DNA from: Thauera terpenica 58Eu
Lineage (GTDB): Bacteria > Pseudomonadota > Gammaproteobacteria > Burkholderiales > Rhodocyclaceae
Direction of reading: 5' to 3'
DNA length: 64,000 bases
NCBI RefSeq assembly: GCF_000443165.1
Contig: NZ_ATJV01000070.1
Span: 62,001 to 126,000 of the forward strand
Shown: piece by piece, positions 8,245 through 17,209 of the stretch
Layout: each line of letters begins with the position of its first letter
How positions within the stretch are numbered: position 1 is the first letter of the stretch
Position numbers and translations under genes: made by a program
The notes under the pieces: model-generated
What the model was told of the DNA's origin: nothing
The model's database searches: none
Seen by the model: the letters and a program-made list of their open reading frames with translations, nothing else

Positions 8245-9396
8245 TCAGAGGCGTTCGATGATGGTGACGTTGGCCTGACCGCCGCCTTCGCACATGGTCT
8301 GCAGTCCGTAGCGCCCACCCGTGCGCTCCAGCTCATGCAGCAGCGTGGTCATCAGGCGCGCACCGGTGGCACCGAGCGGATGACCCAGGGCGATGGCGCC
8401 GCCGAGCGGGTTCATGCGCGCGGGGTCGTAGTCGAGCTCCTTCTGCCAGGCCATGACGACCGAGGCGAAGGCTTCGTTGATCTCGACCACGTCGATGTCA
8501 TTGATGCCCATGCCCGCCTTCTTGAGCGCGGCACGGGTGGCGGGAATGGGCGCGGTGAGGTGCCAGATCGGGTCGTCGGCGAGCACCGAGATGTGGTGCA
8601 CGCGGGCACGCGGGGTCAGCTTGTAGCGCTTGAGCGCGGCCTCCGACACCACCAGCAGGGCGGCGGAAGCGTCGCAGGTCTGGCTCGACACCGCGGCGGT
8701 GATCGACGGGTAGGTGGGATCGACCGGCTCCAGGCTGGCCATCTTCTCCAGCGTGCTCACACGTGGGGTCTCGTCCTGTGTGACGCCTTCGAGGGCGACG
8801 ATCTCACGCTCGAAATGACCTGCGGCGATCGCTGCGAGCGCACGGCGGTGGCTCTCGAGCGCAAACACTTCCATGTCGTGACGGCTCAGCTTCCAGTGGT
8901 CGGCGATGCGCTGCGCAGCATAGAACTGATTGACGGGCTGGTCGCCAAAGCGCGCCTTCCAGCCCTTGCTGCCGGAGAACGGATCGGGGAAGCCGAGAGG
9001 CTGGCCGGCGAGCATGGCCGACGAGATCGGGATCTGGGTCATGGTCTGCACGCCGCCGACGGCGACCACATCCTGGGTGCCGCTCATCACCGCCTGGGCG
9101 GCGAAGTGCAGCGCCTGCTGTGACGAGCCGCACTGACGGTCCACCGTCGTGCCCGGCACATTCATCGCCAGGCCGGCGGCGAGCCACGCGGTGCGGGCGA
9201 TGTCACCCGCCTGCGAGCCGATGGTGTCGACACAACCAAAGATGACGTCGTCGTATTCTTCGCCCGGGATCACATTGCGCTCGACCAGGGCCTTGAGCAC
9301 ATGGGCGCCGAGATCGATCGCATGGACGTGGGACAGACCGCCCTTGCGCTTGCCGGTGGGGCTGCGCAGGGCATCGACAATATAGGCTTCTGCCAT
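8245..9396 (-). CDS. thiolase (steroid-type acetyl-CoA acetyltransferase)
   Basis: A 383-residue thiolase with the nucleophile C89 in VDRQCGSSQQAL, then VEINEAFAS, GHPLGATGARL and the C-terminal catalytic cysteine in TMCEGGGQANVT. The sequence type (VDRQCGSSQQ, ISSAMLAGQ) is that of thiolases in steroid ring and side-chain degradation rather than of PhbA. ATG at 9396 is preferred over 9402 because GAGG is then properly spaced. It follows an acyl-CoA dehydrogenase by 2 bp, so translational coupling is likely. It should cleave a 3-oxoacyl-CoA generated by the crotonase and dehydrogenases just upstream. Confidence 0.93.
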   Translation of the reverse strand: MAEAYIVDALRSPTGKRKGGLSHVHAIDLGAHVLKALVERNVIPGEEYDDVIFGCVDTIGSQAGDIARTAWLAAGLAMNVPGTTVDRQCGSSQQALHFAAQAVMSGTQDVVAVGGVQTMTQIPISSAMLAGQPLGFPDPFSGSKGWKARFGDQPVNQFYAAQRIADHWKLSRHDMEVFALESHRRALAAIAAGHFEREIVALEGVTQDETPRVSTLEKMASLEPVDPTYPSITAAVSSQTCDASAALLVVSEAALKRYKLTPRARVHHISVLADDPIWHLTAPIPATRAALKKAGMGINDIDVVEINEAFASVVMAWQKELDYDPARMNPLGGAIALGHPLGATGARLMTTLLHELERTGGRYGLQTMCEGGGQANVTIIERL

Positions 9397-9398
9397 TT

Positions 9399-10457
9399 TC
9401 ATTCCTCGAAAGTATGACCAGGGCCGAGGGCGGCACCGTCGGCCAGCATTGCGTCCGCAACTCGGGACTTGTGCAGACCGCGGTCGCCCCAGGACGCATC
9501 CAGCGCCCAGGCCCGCTTCATGAACATCTGCAGATCGACTTCCCAGGTGTAGCCCATCGCGCCATGCACCTGAATGCCCTTGCGCGCCGCCAGCCACGCC
9601 GCCTCGCCGCAGGCGAGCTTGGCGTGCGAGACGCGGGCGTCGACGCCCGCTTCCTGGTGCGCGAGCGCGTAGGCGGCGCGATACAGCACCGGCTTGGCGA
9701 ACTCGATCTGGGTCGCAACGTCGGCAAGGTGATGCTTGACCGCTTGAAAGCTGCCGATCGGCTTGCCGAACTGCTTGCGCTGGGCCACGTAGTCGACCGA
9801 CAGGTCGAGCATGCGCTGCGCCAGGCCGAGCAACTGACCCGCCACCGACAAGGCGCCGCGGTTCAGGGTCTGTGCCCACAGCGCACGACCCGCCTCGCCC
9901 TCGGCGAGCAAGGTAGCGGCAGACGGGGTCCAGCTCACGCTGCCAAGGCGGCGCGAAAGGTCAATGCTGGCGTTGCTGTCGACCTTGACCGCGCTGCGCG
10001 GTACGGCATGCACCTCGTCACCGTTGGCGAGCAGCAGCAGATCTGCGGGATTGGCGTCGGCCACCAGCGGATTGACCGGATGGTCGACCGCAATGCGGAT
10101 GCTGCCCTCGGCAATGCGCCCCAGCCAGGCCTCACGCTCGGCCGTACCGGCAGGCAGCGCGTTGAGCAGACCGGTGGCAACATACGCTGCGTCGGCCAGC
10201 GAATCGGGAATGGCGTAGTAGCCCAGCTCTTGAGTCATCAGCGCCCAGGCAACGTCGTCCATGCCCAGGCCACCACAGTCTTCGGGCACCGACAGCGCGG
10301 TAAGACCCTGTTCGGCAAGACTCTTGCGTAGCTCGGGCGAGCGCCCGCTGTCGGTTTCCCAGATCTCGCGCAACATCTCGGGCACGGCTTCGACCATCAG
10401 GAAGCGGCTCACCGCCTCGCGGAAGGTGAGCTGGTCGTCGGTAAAAGTGAAGTCCAT
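9399..10457 (-). CDS. acyl-CoA dehydrogenase, short partner subunit
   Basis: A 352-residue acyl-CoA dehydrogenase homologue. It has the N-terminal helical domain (MDFTFTDDQLTFREAVSRFL), a shortened middle beta domain, and the C-terminal domain with RKQFGKPIGSFQAVKHHLAD and IQVHGAMGYTWEVDLQ. No catalytic-glutamate loop is recognisable. It is paired with the gene at 10471-11640, 13 bp away. In actinobacterial steroid clusters such pairs form heterotetramers with one FAD site per heterodimer (family knowledge), so this is probably the non-catalytic or FAD-cradling half. The start has GAGG upstream. Confidence 0.9.
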   Translation of the reverse strand: MDFTFTDDQLTFREAVSRFLMVEAVPEMLREIWETDSGRSPELRKSLAEQGLTALSVPEDCGGLGMDDVAWALMTQELGYYAIPDSLADAAYVATGLLNALPAGTAEREAWLGRIAEGSIRIAVDHPVNPLVADANPADLLLLANGDEVHAVPRSAVKVDSNASIDLSRRLGSVSWTPSAATLLAEGEAGRALWAQTLNRGALSVAGQLLGLAQRMLDLSVDYVAQRKQFGKPIGSFQAVKHHLADVATQIEFAKPVLYRAAYALAHQEAGVDARVSHAKLACGEAAWLAARKGIQVHGAMGYTWEVDLQMFMKRAWALDASWGDRGLHKSRVADAMLADGAALGPGHTFEE

Positions 10458-10470
10458 GGCCAGCCTCTTC

Positions 10471-11640
10471 TTACTTGGGCAGGCCGAGCATGCGCTCGGC
10501 GATGATGTTGCGCTGGATCTCGTTGGTGCCGGCGTAGATCGGACCGGCCTGCGCGAACAGGAAGCCGTCCAGCCAGCGCGCCGCGTCAACCGCGGCGGGC
10601 GCATCAGCGGTCAGCTCACCGCGCGCGCCGAGAATGCGCATGGCGGTTTCGTGCATCTTGAGGTCGAGTTCGGACCAGAAGATCTTGTTGGTGCTGGCCT
10701 CGGCGCCAATGCGTGCGCCTTTCGCCAGCCGGCCGACGGTGTGGTAGGCCGACAACGCATAGGCTTCGGTGCCGGTCCACGCTTCGATCACCGCGTCGCG
10801 GATGCTGGGGTCGCGATCCGCGATGGCGCGATTGGCCTTGTAGAGTTCGATCAGCTTGCGCGCGGTGTACTGGAAGCGTGCCGGCGAACGCAGCAACAGG
10901 CCGCGTTCGAAGCCCGCGGTGGCCATCGCCACATGCCAGCCCTGACCTTCGTCACCGATGCGGTTCTCGACCGGCACCTTGACGTCGTCAAAGAACACTT
11001 CGGCGAAGGCCTGCTTGCCGTTGAGGGCTTGAATCGGACGGATGGTCACGCCCGCCGCATCCAGCGGCACCGCCATGTAGGACAGGCCGTGATGGCGGCT
11101 GGAGCCGGGGTCGCTGCGGAACAGGCCGAACAGCCAGTCGGCAAAGATGGCGCGCGTCGACCAGGTCTTCTGGCCGTTGATCACATAGTGACTGCCGTCG
11201 GCGGAGAGGATGGCCTTGCTGGTGATGGCCGCCATGTCCGAGCCGGCGTTGGGCTCGGACCAGCCTTGCGCCCACATGTCTTCGCTGGCGGCCATGCGCG
11301 GCAGAAAGCGTGCCTTCTGCTCTTCGGTGCCGAACTCGATCAGGGTCGGGCCGAGCAGGAGCTGGCCGTTCTGATTGACCCGCATCGGCGCACCGGCGCC
11401 GTAGTACTCCTCTTCGAAACTCAGCCACTCGATGAGGTCGCAGCCGCGGCCACCCAGGGCCTCGGGCCAGATCACCATCGACAGGCGGGCGTCGAAGAGC
11501 TTGCGCTCCCACGCACGGTGCTGCTCGAAGCCTTCGCGCGTGTCGTAGCTGAGCAGGGGCTCGGCGGGCAGGTTTGCCGCAAGCCAGGCACGGACTTCCT
11601 CGCGGAAGGCCTTCTGCCGGGGGGTATAGGCGAGATCCAT
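10471..11640 (-). CDS. acyl-CoA dehydrogenase, larger partner subunit
   Basis: A 389-residue acyl-CoA dehydrogenase. WAQGWSEPNAGSDMA (near residue 122) and VINGQKTWSTRA mark the flavin/substrate domain, and the end has YAGTNEIQRNIIAERMLG. In MCAD-type enzymes this last motif reads YEGT with the catalytic Glu; here the Glu is Ala. If active, the base must come from another position, as in isovaleryl-CoA-type and steroid ChsE-type enzymes (family knowledge). It lies between the EchA20-type crotonase (8 bp) and its partner dehydrogenase (13 bp), so the three are probably co-translated. Confidence 0.92.
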   Translation of the reverse strand: MDLAYTPRQKAFREEVRAWLAANLPAEPLLSYDTREGFEQHRAWERKLFDARLSMVIWPEALGGRGCDLIEWLSFEEEYYGAGAPMRVNQNGQLLLGPTLIEFGTEEQKARFLPRMAASEDMWAQGWSEPNAGSDMAAITSKAILSADGSHYVINGQKTWSTRAIFADWLFGLFRSDPGSSRHHGLSYMAVPLDAAGVTIRPIQALNGKQAFAEVFFDDVKVPVENRIGDEGQGWHVAMATAGFERGLLLRSPARFQYTARKLIELYKANRAIADRDPSIRDAVIEAWTGTEAYALSAYHTVGRLAKGARIGAEASTNKIFWSELDLKMHETAMRILGARGELTADAPAAVDAARWLDGFLFAQAGPIYAGTNEIQRNIIAERMLGLPK

Positions 11641-11648
11641 GGTCGTCC

Positions 11649-12401
11649 TTAGAACTTGACTTCGCGTTTCTCGACGAAGGCGCGGCGGGTTTCCGCCGAA
11701 TCCGGGCTGGTGTAGGCCTGCAGGGTGAAGCCCTGCTCCCAGCGGTACTTGTCTTCCAGGTTGCCGTCCTCGATGCCGTTGAGCGCCTCCTTGGCGATAC
11801 GGATCATGGACGGGCTCTTGGCGGCGATCTTGCGGGCGATCTCGAGCGCGGCTTCGCGCAGCTCGGCCTTGGGCACGATGCGCTCGATGAAACCGTAACG
11901 ATCGGCCTCCTGCGCAGTGATCTTTTCACCGGTGAAGAACAGGTAGCGCACCTTCTGCACCGGGAACAGGCGCTGCAGGTGGGCACCGCCGCCCATCGCA
12001 CCGCGATCGACTTCGGGCAGGGCGAAGGTGGCGCATTCGGAGGCGACGACGATGTCGGCCGCGCCAGTGATGCCGATGCCGCCACCGAGCACGAAGCCGT
12101 GCACCGCGACGATGACCGGCACCGCATTGCGATGCACGGCCTTGAAGGTGGCGTAGTTGCCACCGTTGACGGCGACGATGCGCTCGGGATGGGCGTCGAG
12201 CTCCTTGATGTCCACGCCGGCGCAGAAACCGCGGCCTTCGGCGCGGATCACGATCACACGCACCTCGGGGTCGTGACCCAGCTCCTCGATGCGGTGCGCC
12301 AATGCGTACCACTCGCTGCTGTCGAGTGCATTGACCGGCGGCTTGTTGATGACGAGTTCGGCAATGCCGCCCTCGATGCTTGTCTGGAATGCCTGGCTCA
12401 C
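11649..12401 (-). CDS. echA20: EchA20-type crotonase (ring-C opening hydratase)
   Basis: A 250-residue enoyl-CoA hydratase/isomerase. The oxyanion-hole segments AEGRGFCAGVDIKEL (near residue 60) and HGFVLGGGIGITG (near 105) are present, followed by LPEVDRGAMGG. The NKPPVNALDSSEW, AKEALN and YRWEQGFT stretches match EchA20 as I remember it. EchA20 hydrolyses the D-ring beta-diketone CoA ester before IpdAB opens ring C (family knowledge). In actinobacteria echA20 adjoins ipdA-ipdB-ipdC; here ipdC and another crotonase lie just upstream in the same transcript, which supports the assignment. Confidence 0.85.
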   Translation of the reverse strand: MSQAFQTSIEGGIAELVINKPPVNALDSSEWYALAHRIEELGHDPEVRVIVIRAEGRGFCAGVDIKELDAHPERIVAVNGGNYATFKAVHRNAVPVIVAVHGFVLGGGIGITGAADIVVASECATFALPEVDRGAMGGGAHLQRLFPVQKVRYLFFTGEKITAQEADRYGFIERIVPKAELREAALEIARKIAAKSPSMIRIAKEALNGIEDGNLEDKYRWEQGFTLQAYTSPDSAETRRAFVEKREVKF

Positions 12402-12435
12402 GTTGGTGGCCTCCCTATCTTGTCGTATGGTCTTG

Positions 12436-12474
12436 AGGTCTGCGCTTCAGGTCTGCGCTTCAGGTCTGTGCTTC
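12436..12474. repeat. three tandem 13-bp repeats
   Basis: AGGTCTGCGCTTC occurs three times head to tail (12436, 12449, 12462), the third copy with one substitution. It occupies the 96-bp gap between echA20 and ipdC, 35 bp upstream of the echA20 start. It may be replication slippage or a spaced protein-binding array; nothing favours either. Confidence 0.85.
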
Positions 12475-12497
12475 CCGCGCTGCGCTGCACGGTCCGC

Positions 12498-13625
12498 TCA
12501 GGCGACGGCCTGAACATCCTTGGCTTGCGCCCTGTCTGCCGGCTCACCGAGACGGGCATAGAGGGTGGCAAGACACTGCTCCGCCTCGGCGGCGATGCCC
12601 TTGATGAGCTCTTCACAGCTCTCGAGCTTGCCGATCGCCGCCGCGACCTGGCCGCTGGGCAGGATGCCCTCGTCGGGGTAGCCTTCGACCATGGAGCGTT
12701 GCAGCAGCACCGGCTGATTGGCCGACATCACCGTCTGCGACACCGCGCCGGGGTCTTCCTTCAGCGCCTGGCGGAACACGCCCAGCATGTGACTGACGCT
12801 CATGCCGGTCTGCTGCTTCCACTTCCAGGCGCTCTTGAGCGCAATCAGCAGGCGACCCATGGGGCCGGCGGATTCGAGCTTGTCGATGAAGGGGTTCTCG
12901 ATCATGCGATGACGCATGCCATCGACCGCCAGGGTGACGCGCACTTTCTGCGGGTCATCGACCTTGACGTATCGATCGAGGGTCGCAGGCGGCGTGGGTG
13001 AATCGGTGGTCATGAGAAAGCGCGTACCCATCGCGATCCCCGCCGCGCCAGCAGCGAGCGCCGCTGCCAGGCCGCGGCCGGTGGAATAGCCGCCCGCGGC
13101 GATCACCGGCACCTTCACTGCGGCCAGCACCTGCGGCAGCAGGATGGTGGTGGGCACGCCGCCGGTGTGACCGCCGCCCTCGCCACCCTGGATGGTGATC
13201 ATGTCGGCGCCCAGCTCGATCGCCTTGAGCGCATGCTTGAGCGCACCCACGGTGGGAATGCACAGCACACCGGCTTCCTTGAAGCGGGCGATGGTCTTCT
13301 TGTCCGGACCCCGGCCGTAGCTGACGGCGCGCAGTTTGTACTGGATGGCCAGGTCGACGCACTGCGCCGCGTTCTCCTGGAACATGTGAAAGTTGAGACC
13401 GAAATTGCTGCCGCCGGTGGCGGCGATGACCTTCTTGATCTCGGCTTCGATCTTGTTCGCGTCAATCGTCGCCCCGGCGAGAAAGCCGAAACCGCCCGCC
13501 TTGGTGGTCGCGATCACCAGATTGGCGTCGGACACCCAGCCCATGGCGGTCTGGATGACGGGATAGCGGCAGCCGAGACGCTCGGTGAGCGGAGTGCGCA
13601 GGAGCGCGGAAAAATCCTGATTCAT
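12498..13625 (-). CDS. ipdC: IpdC-type nitronate monooxygenase-like FMN flavoprotein
   Basis: A 375-residue TIM-barrel flavoprotein of the 2-nitropropane dioxygenase family. The FMN-binding elements are visible: IQTAMGWVSDANLV (near residue 24), IQGGEGGGHTGG (near 145) and AAGGYSTGRGLAAALAAGA (near 180). IpdC of actinobacteria is a flavin-dependent enoyl-CoA reductase-like enzyme acting on the unsaturated C/D-ring indane CoA ester (family knowledge). Adjacency to ipdAB is the main reason for the symbol. The ATG overlaps the upstream crotonase stop by 4 bp. A true nitronate monooxygenase is the alternative but unlikely here. Confidence 0.85.
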   Translation of the reverse strand: MNQDFSALLRTPLTERLGCRYPVIQTAMGWVSDANLVIATTKAGGFGFLAGATIDANKIEAEIKKVIAATGGSNFGLNFHMFQENAAQCVDLAIQYKLRAVSYGRGPDKKTIARFKEAGVLCIPTVGALKHALKAIELGADMITIQGGEGGGHTGGVPTTILLPQVLAAVKVPVIAAGGYSTGRGLAAALAAGAAGIAMGTRFLMTTDSPTPPATLDRYVKVDDPQKVRVTLAVDGMRHRMIENPFIDKLESAGPMGRLLIALKSAWKWKQQTGMSVSHMLGVFRQALKEDPGAVSQTVMSANQPVLLQRSMVEGYPDEGILPSGQVAAAIGKLESCEELIKGIAAEAEQCLATLYARLGEPADRAQAKDVQAVA

Positions 13626-14533
13626 GCTTTGTCCCCACCTGCGGCCTGCTTGTTGGCGCTGGCCATTGCCTTGGCGTCATAGCCACCGAGCTTGTCACCC
13701 GACAGCAGTTCATTGTGGGCGTGGGCGAAATGATGCCATGCAAATACCGCATCCATCGCCGTGCGCTTGCCCTGCAGATCCTCGACATGGTTGATCGCCT
13801 GCTTGGTCAGGGCCAGGCCCATGCGCGGCTGTTTGGCCACGCGCGCGGCGAGGGCGAAGGTCTCGGTCTCGAGTTCGGCACGCGCCACCACCCGGTTGAC
13901 CATGCCCATCTGGTAGGCACGCTCGGCGCTCATGCGATCGCCGGTCATGAGGAACTCCTTGGCGATGCGCGGGTTGAGCTCATAGGGGTGAGCAAAGTAC
14001 TCCACCCCCGGGATGCCCATGCGCACCACCGGATCCTGGAAGAAGGCGTCATCGCTGGCGACGATCAGATCGCACACCCAGGCCAGCATCAGCCCGCCGG
14101 CGACGCACGCGCCCTGCACCATGGCGATGGTCGGCTTGGGCAGCTCGCGCCAGCGCCGGCACATGTTGAGGTACACCTCCTGCTCGCGCACGTAGAGGTA
14201 TTCCCCGCCCGGCTTGTTGGTGTGGTCCCACCACAGGTGGGTGCGCTCGAAGGGCTTGTTGATGTCGCGCCCCGGCGTACCGATGTCATGGCCGGCGGAG
14301 AAGTGCTTGCCCTCGCCACGCAACACGATGACCTTCACCGCATCATCATCCACCGCACGCCGGAAAGCGGCATCCAGCGCATAGGTCATCTGCGAGTTCT
14401 GCGCGTTGTTGAAGCTGGCGCGACTCATGGTCACGGTGGCAATGCCGTCGGCCACGGCGTACTTAACCGGCTCATCGGTTTCGTACGCCGTGGTGTCGGG
14501 ACGGCTGACGAAGTTCTGGTCGGGAGCGGTCAT
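13622..14533 (-). CDS. crotonase-family protein, extended
   Basis: A 303-residue enoyl-CoA hydratase/isomerase homologue. GEGKHFSAGHDIGTPG and QGACVAGGLMLAW form the oxyanion hole. A 30-residue insertion between them (ERTHLWWDHTNKPGGEYLYVRE) makes it longer than the usual 260. Start MTAPDQN is chosen over the longer open frame, whose N terminus is not crotonase-like. It lies between ipdB (19 bp) and ipdC (4-bp overlap). In actinobacteria that place has no second crotonase, so this may be a proteobacterial addition for an extra hydration or hydrolysis step. The substrate is unknown. Confidence 0.88.
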   Translation of the reverse strand: MTAPDQNFVSRPDTTAYETDEPVKYAVADGIATVTMSRASFNNAQNSQMTYALDAAFRRAVDDDAVKVIVLRGEGKHFSAGHDIGTPGRDINKPFERTHLWWDHTNKPGGEYLYVREQEVYLNMCRRWRELPKPTIAMVQGACVAGGLMLAWVCDLIVASDDAFFQDPVVRMGIPGVEYFAHPYELNPRIAKEFLMTGDRMSAERAYQMGMVNRVVARAELETETFALAARVAKQPRMGLALTKQAINHVEDLQGKRTAMDAVFAWHHFAHAHNELLSGDKLGGYDAKAMASANKQAAGGDKA

Positions 14534-14552
14534 CGTGGGTTCCTTGCCGTGC

Positions 14553-15353
14553 TCAGGCTGCTGCGCGCATGCCCGGCGGGTTGCCCTTGAGCTGCGCGGC
14601 ACGCAGGTCATGGGGATCAAGACGACGGATGAGGGTGAGCTGCGCGGCGGTCGGGTGCGGGGTTTCGCCCAGATTCGGCGCCTTCAGCAAGGGGAAGCCG
14701 GTCTTTTCCTGCACTTCATCGAAGCTCACGCCCGGATGCAGCGAACGCACGCGGATCGCGTGCTCGGGGCCTTCGAAGTCCATCACGCACAGGTCGGTGA
14801 CGATGTGGCGGATGGCCATGAAGTCCTGGCGCATGCCGGGCTCCCAGCGCGCCGGGTTGTAGCCGACGCCGGACACCATATCCACTTCGCCTTCGACGAA
14901 CACACGCTTGCTGTGGCTGGGCACGATGAAGGAGTTGATGTGGTTGATGCTGTTGCCGGGCAGGCCGCGCACGCCGAGGATGGCCGCCTTGGGCTTCTTG
15001 TAGTCGCCGATCACCGACAGGTTGGTCTGACCATAGCGGTCGATCTGGGTCGGGCCGATCATGGCGTGGCGCTGGCCACCCCAGACGCACTCGAACACGC
15101 GCTCGAAATTCATCGAACCCGAGTATTTCGGCACGAAGTCACCGCGCGGGCCGAGCGGAATCGGGTCTTCGACCAGGAAGCACTCGCTGTCGGTCATCAG
15201 CAGGCCGGGGCCGTGGGTCAGCTTGGCCAGGCTGGCACCCAGACGCGGGATCACGCCGATGCCGGAGGCGAGCACTTCGCCGTCGCCACGCCAGGCCTCG
15301 GAGGCCGCCACGATCATCAACTCGGCCAGGGAAAATTCAACTTTGTCGCTCAT
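14553..15353 (-). CDS. ipdB: IpdB, beta subunit of ring-C-opening hydrolase
   Basis: A 266-residue class I CoA-transferase-like beta subunit. It shows the Rossmann-like start with VLASGIGVIPRLGASLA, then MIGPTQIDRYGQTNLSVIGD and DLCVMDFEGPEHAIRVRSLHPG. IpdAB has the CoA-transferase fold but hydrolytically opens ring C of the COCHEA-CoA steroid intermediate (family knowledge). It follows ipdA by 14 bp, so the two subunits are probably co-translated. Start ATG at 15353 is chosen over the longer frame because residues from MSDKVEF onward match the family. Other CoA-transferases are possible by sequence alone; the neighbours decide for IpdB. Confidence 0.9.
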   Translation of the reverse strand: MSDKVEFSLAELMIVAASEAWRGDGEVLASGIGVIPRLGASLAKLTHGPGLLMTDSECFLVEDPIPLGPRGDFVPKYSGSMNFERVFECVWGGQRHAMIGPTQIDRYGQTNLSVIGDYKKPKAAILGVRGLPGNSINHINSFIVPSHSKRVFVEGEVDMVSGVGYNPARWEPGMRQDFMAIRHIVTDLCVMDFEGPEHAIRVRSLHPGVSFDEVQEKTGFPLLKAPNLGETPHPTAAQLTLIRRLDPHDLRAAQLKGNPPGMRAAA

Positions 15354-15367
15354 GCCGCTCACGCTCC

Positions 15368-16243
15368 TCAAAACACCGGCAGGGGCAGCTTGCCCATGCG
15401 CTCGACGCCACCGTTCTTGTCCTGGTAGGCGGCTTCACCTGCAGTGACGAACTCGTCCATATAGGCCTGCCAGCCGCCGTCCTCGGCAGCGCTGGCCACG
15501 TAGCGCTTCAGATGCGCCATGTCCCAACCGTATTCGGGGTCACAGGCGGTCGGGTGCGCACCGCAAGGCGCATGCACGACCCCTTTCACCAGGTAGCGCT
15601 CGAAGGTGTTGAAGCGCGCCTCGGCGGCGGTGAGCGCGAAGCGCTCTTCCACGCGCTCGGCCGAGACGTAGCAGGCATCGGCAGCACGCGCCACGAGGTG
15701 GTCGAAATACGGATCGCCGCCAGTGATCAAGGTGTTGCCGAGCTGATCGGCAGCGTTGACATGGACGAGCGCAACGTCGAGCTTGAGCGCCGGCATCGCC
15801 AGCAGCACTTCACCGTCGTCATAAGGCGAGGTGATGGTCTTGAGTTCGGGGTTGAGCTTGGTGACGTCGGTCGCCAGACCGCAGCGCGTGGGCAGGAAGG
15901 GCACGCGCATGCCAGCGGCGCGCAGGCCCCACTGCCACATGCCTTCATCGAGCTCGAGCAACTCGAGCGCACCGGATTCACGCACCTTGCGATACCAGGG
16001 CTCGAGCGGAATGGCGTCGAGCGTGGCGAAGCCGAAGATGAGTTTCTTCACCTTGCCGGCGGCGCACAGCATGCCCACCTCCGGGCCACCATAGGCGACC
16101 ACGGTGAGGTCCTTGAGGTCGGAGCGCAGGATCTCGCGCACGATCGCCATCGGCTTGCGCCGCGGGCCCCAGCCACCAAAACCGATGGTCATGCCATCAC
16201 GAAGTTGGGCGACGACATCGGTCGCCGTCATCAGCTTGTTCAT
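15368..16243 (-). CDS. ipdA: IpdA, alpha subunit of ring-C-opening hydrolase
   Basis: A 291-residue class I CoA-transferase-like alpha subunit, close to the 292 residues I recall for mycobacterial IpdA. It shows GMTIGFGGWGPRRKPMA near residue 20, VVAYGGPEVGMLCAAGKVKKL, and a long C-terminal region with ERYLVKGVVHAPCGAHPT. It starts at MNKLMTATDV; the open frame continues upstream without family similarity. It lies between the extradiol dioxygenase gene (26 bp) and ipdB (14 bp). Together with IpdB it should cleave steroid ring C in the cytoplasm. Confidence 0.9.
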   Translation of the reverse strand: MNKLMTATDVVAQLRDGMTIGFGGWGPRRKPMAIVREILRSDLKDLTVVAYGGPEVGMLCAAGKVKKLIFGFATLDAIPLEPWYRKVRESGALELLELDEGMWQWGLRAAGMRVPFLPTRCGLATDVTKLNPELKTITSPYDDGEVLLAMPALKLDVALVHVNAADQLGNTLITGGDPYFDHLVARAADACYVSAERVEERFALTAAEARFNTFERYLVKGVVHAPCGAHPTACDPEYGWDMAHLKRYVASAAEDGGWQAYMDEFVTAGEAAYQDKNGGVERMGKLPLPVF

Positions 16244-16269
16244 GGATTGTTTCCTGTATTCGACCGCGC

Positions 16270-17166
16270 TCAGGCGGCCTGTTCCTTGACACCGAAATCG
16301 TGACCCCAGATGCTGACACGGGTGAATTCGAAGGCGCTGTGCGTCTCCCAATCACATTGCAGACCGCCAAAGCCGTACTCGAGATCGAAGCCGGAAGGGG
16401 TCTTCATGTAGAAGGAGGTCATGCGGTCGTTGAGGTGCTGCCCCAGCGTGGCCGACAAGGGCACCTTGTGTGCGATGCGACGGTCGTGGGCACGCCCGAC
16501 TTCGGTCATCGAATCGACTTCGACCATCACATGCACGCAGCCGCTGGGCACCGGGTACTCGGCGATTGCCAGGCTGTGGTGGCGGGCGTTGTTGCAGTGG
16601 AAGAAGTGGATGCGCACCGGCGGCGCGGAGGGGTCGGGGCGGAAATTGAAGATGTCCGACAGCCCGAAGCCGAGCACGTCGCGGTAGAAGGCGGCGGTGG
16701 CGTCGAAGTTCGGCGCCGGCATCACGGTGTGACCGAGACCCATGTCACCGGTGAGGAAGCGCGGCACGCCCTGGGGCGAGACAAAGGGCTGACAATCCGA
16801 CAGGTGGCCCCAGCACAGCTCGTGGCGATTGCCCGACGGATCGGTGAGCACCGCCACCGCCTGCATGCCACGCTGGGCCACGGTGGCGGCATCGGCCAGC
16901 TCATAGGCCACGCCCTTGTCGTCGAGCTCGGCGAGCGCGGCCTTGAAGGCCGGCTCATTGGCCAGCTCCCAGCCCGATGCCACGTAACGGCGCTCGGCGC
17001 CCTGAACCACCAGAATGCGGAAGGGGCGCTCGTCCATCTTGACGTAGAGCCCGTTGCCCGGTGCCGGTGCAGTCATCATACCGAGCACGTCTTCGGCATA
17101 GCGCTTCCACTCGGTGATGTCGTCGATCTGGGCAACGAAATAGGCCAGTCCGCGGATATCGATCAT
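16270..17166 (-). CDS. hsaC: type I extradiol ring-cleavage dioxygenase (HsaC/TesB-like)
   Basis: A 298-residue two-domain vicinal-oxygen-chelate dioxygenase. The N-terminal domain (MIDIRGLAYFVAQ...) is degenerate; the C-terminal domain carries the iron ligands, recognisable as His in MGLGHTVMPAP, His in NNARHHSLAI and Glu in GFDLEYGFGG. Length and motifs fit 3,4-DHSA dioxygenase, which opens the aromatised ring A in the 9,10-seco pathway (family knowledge). BphC-like activity on other catechols is the alternative. It is the first gene of the long minus-strand operon, with promoter site S1 upstream; an HsaD-type hydrolase for the cleavage product starts at 63830. Confidence 0.88.
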   Translation of the reverse strand: MIDIRGLAYFVAQIDDITEWKRYAEDVLGMMTAPAPGNGLYVKMDERPFRILVVQGAERRYVASGWELANEPAFKAALAELDDKGVAYELADAATVAQRGMQAVAVLTDPSGNRHELCWGHLSDCQPFVSPQGVPRFLTGDMGLGHTVMPAPNFDATAAFYRDVLGFGLSDIFNFRPDPSAPPVRIHFFHCNNARHHSLAIAEYPVPSGCVHVMVEVDSMTEVGRAHDRRIAHKVPLSATLGQHLNDRMTSFYMKTPSGFDLEYGFGGLQCDWETHSAFEFTRVSIWGHDFGVKEQAA

Positions 17167-17209
17167 CGTGCTTGCTCCCCCCCTGAATTAGGTTTTCTGC
17201 GATGGGAGC

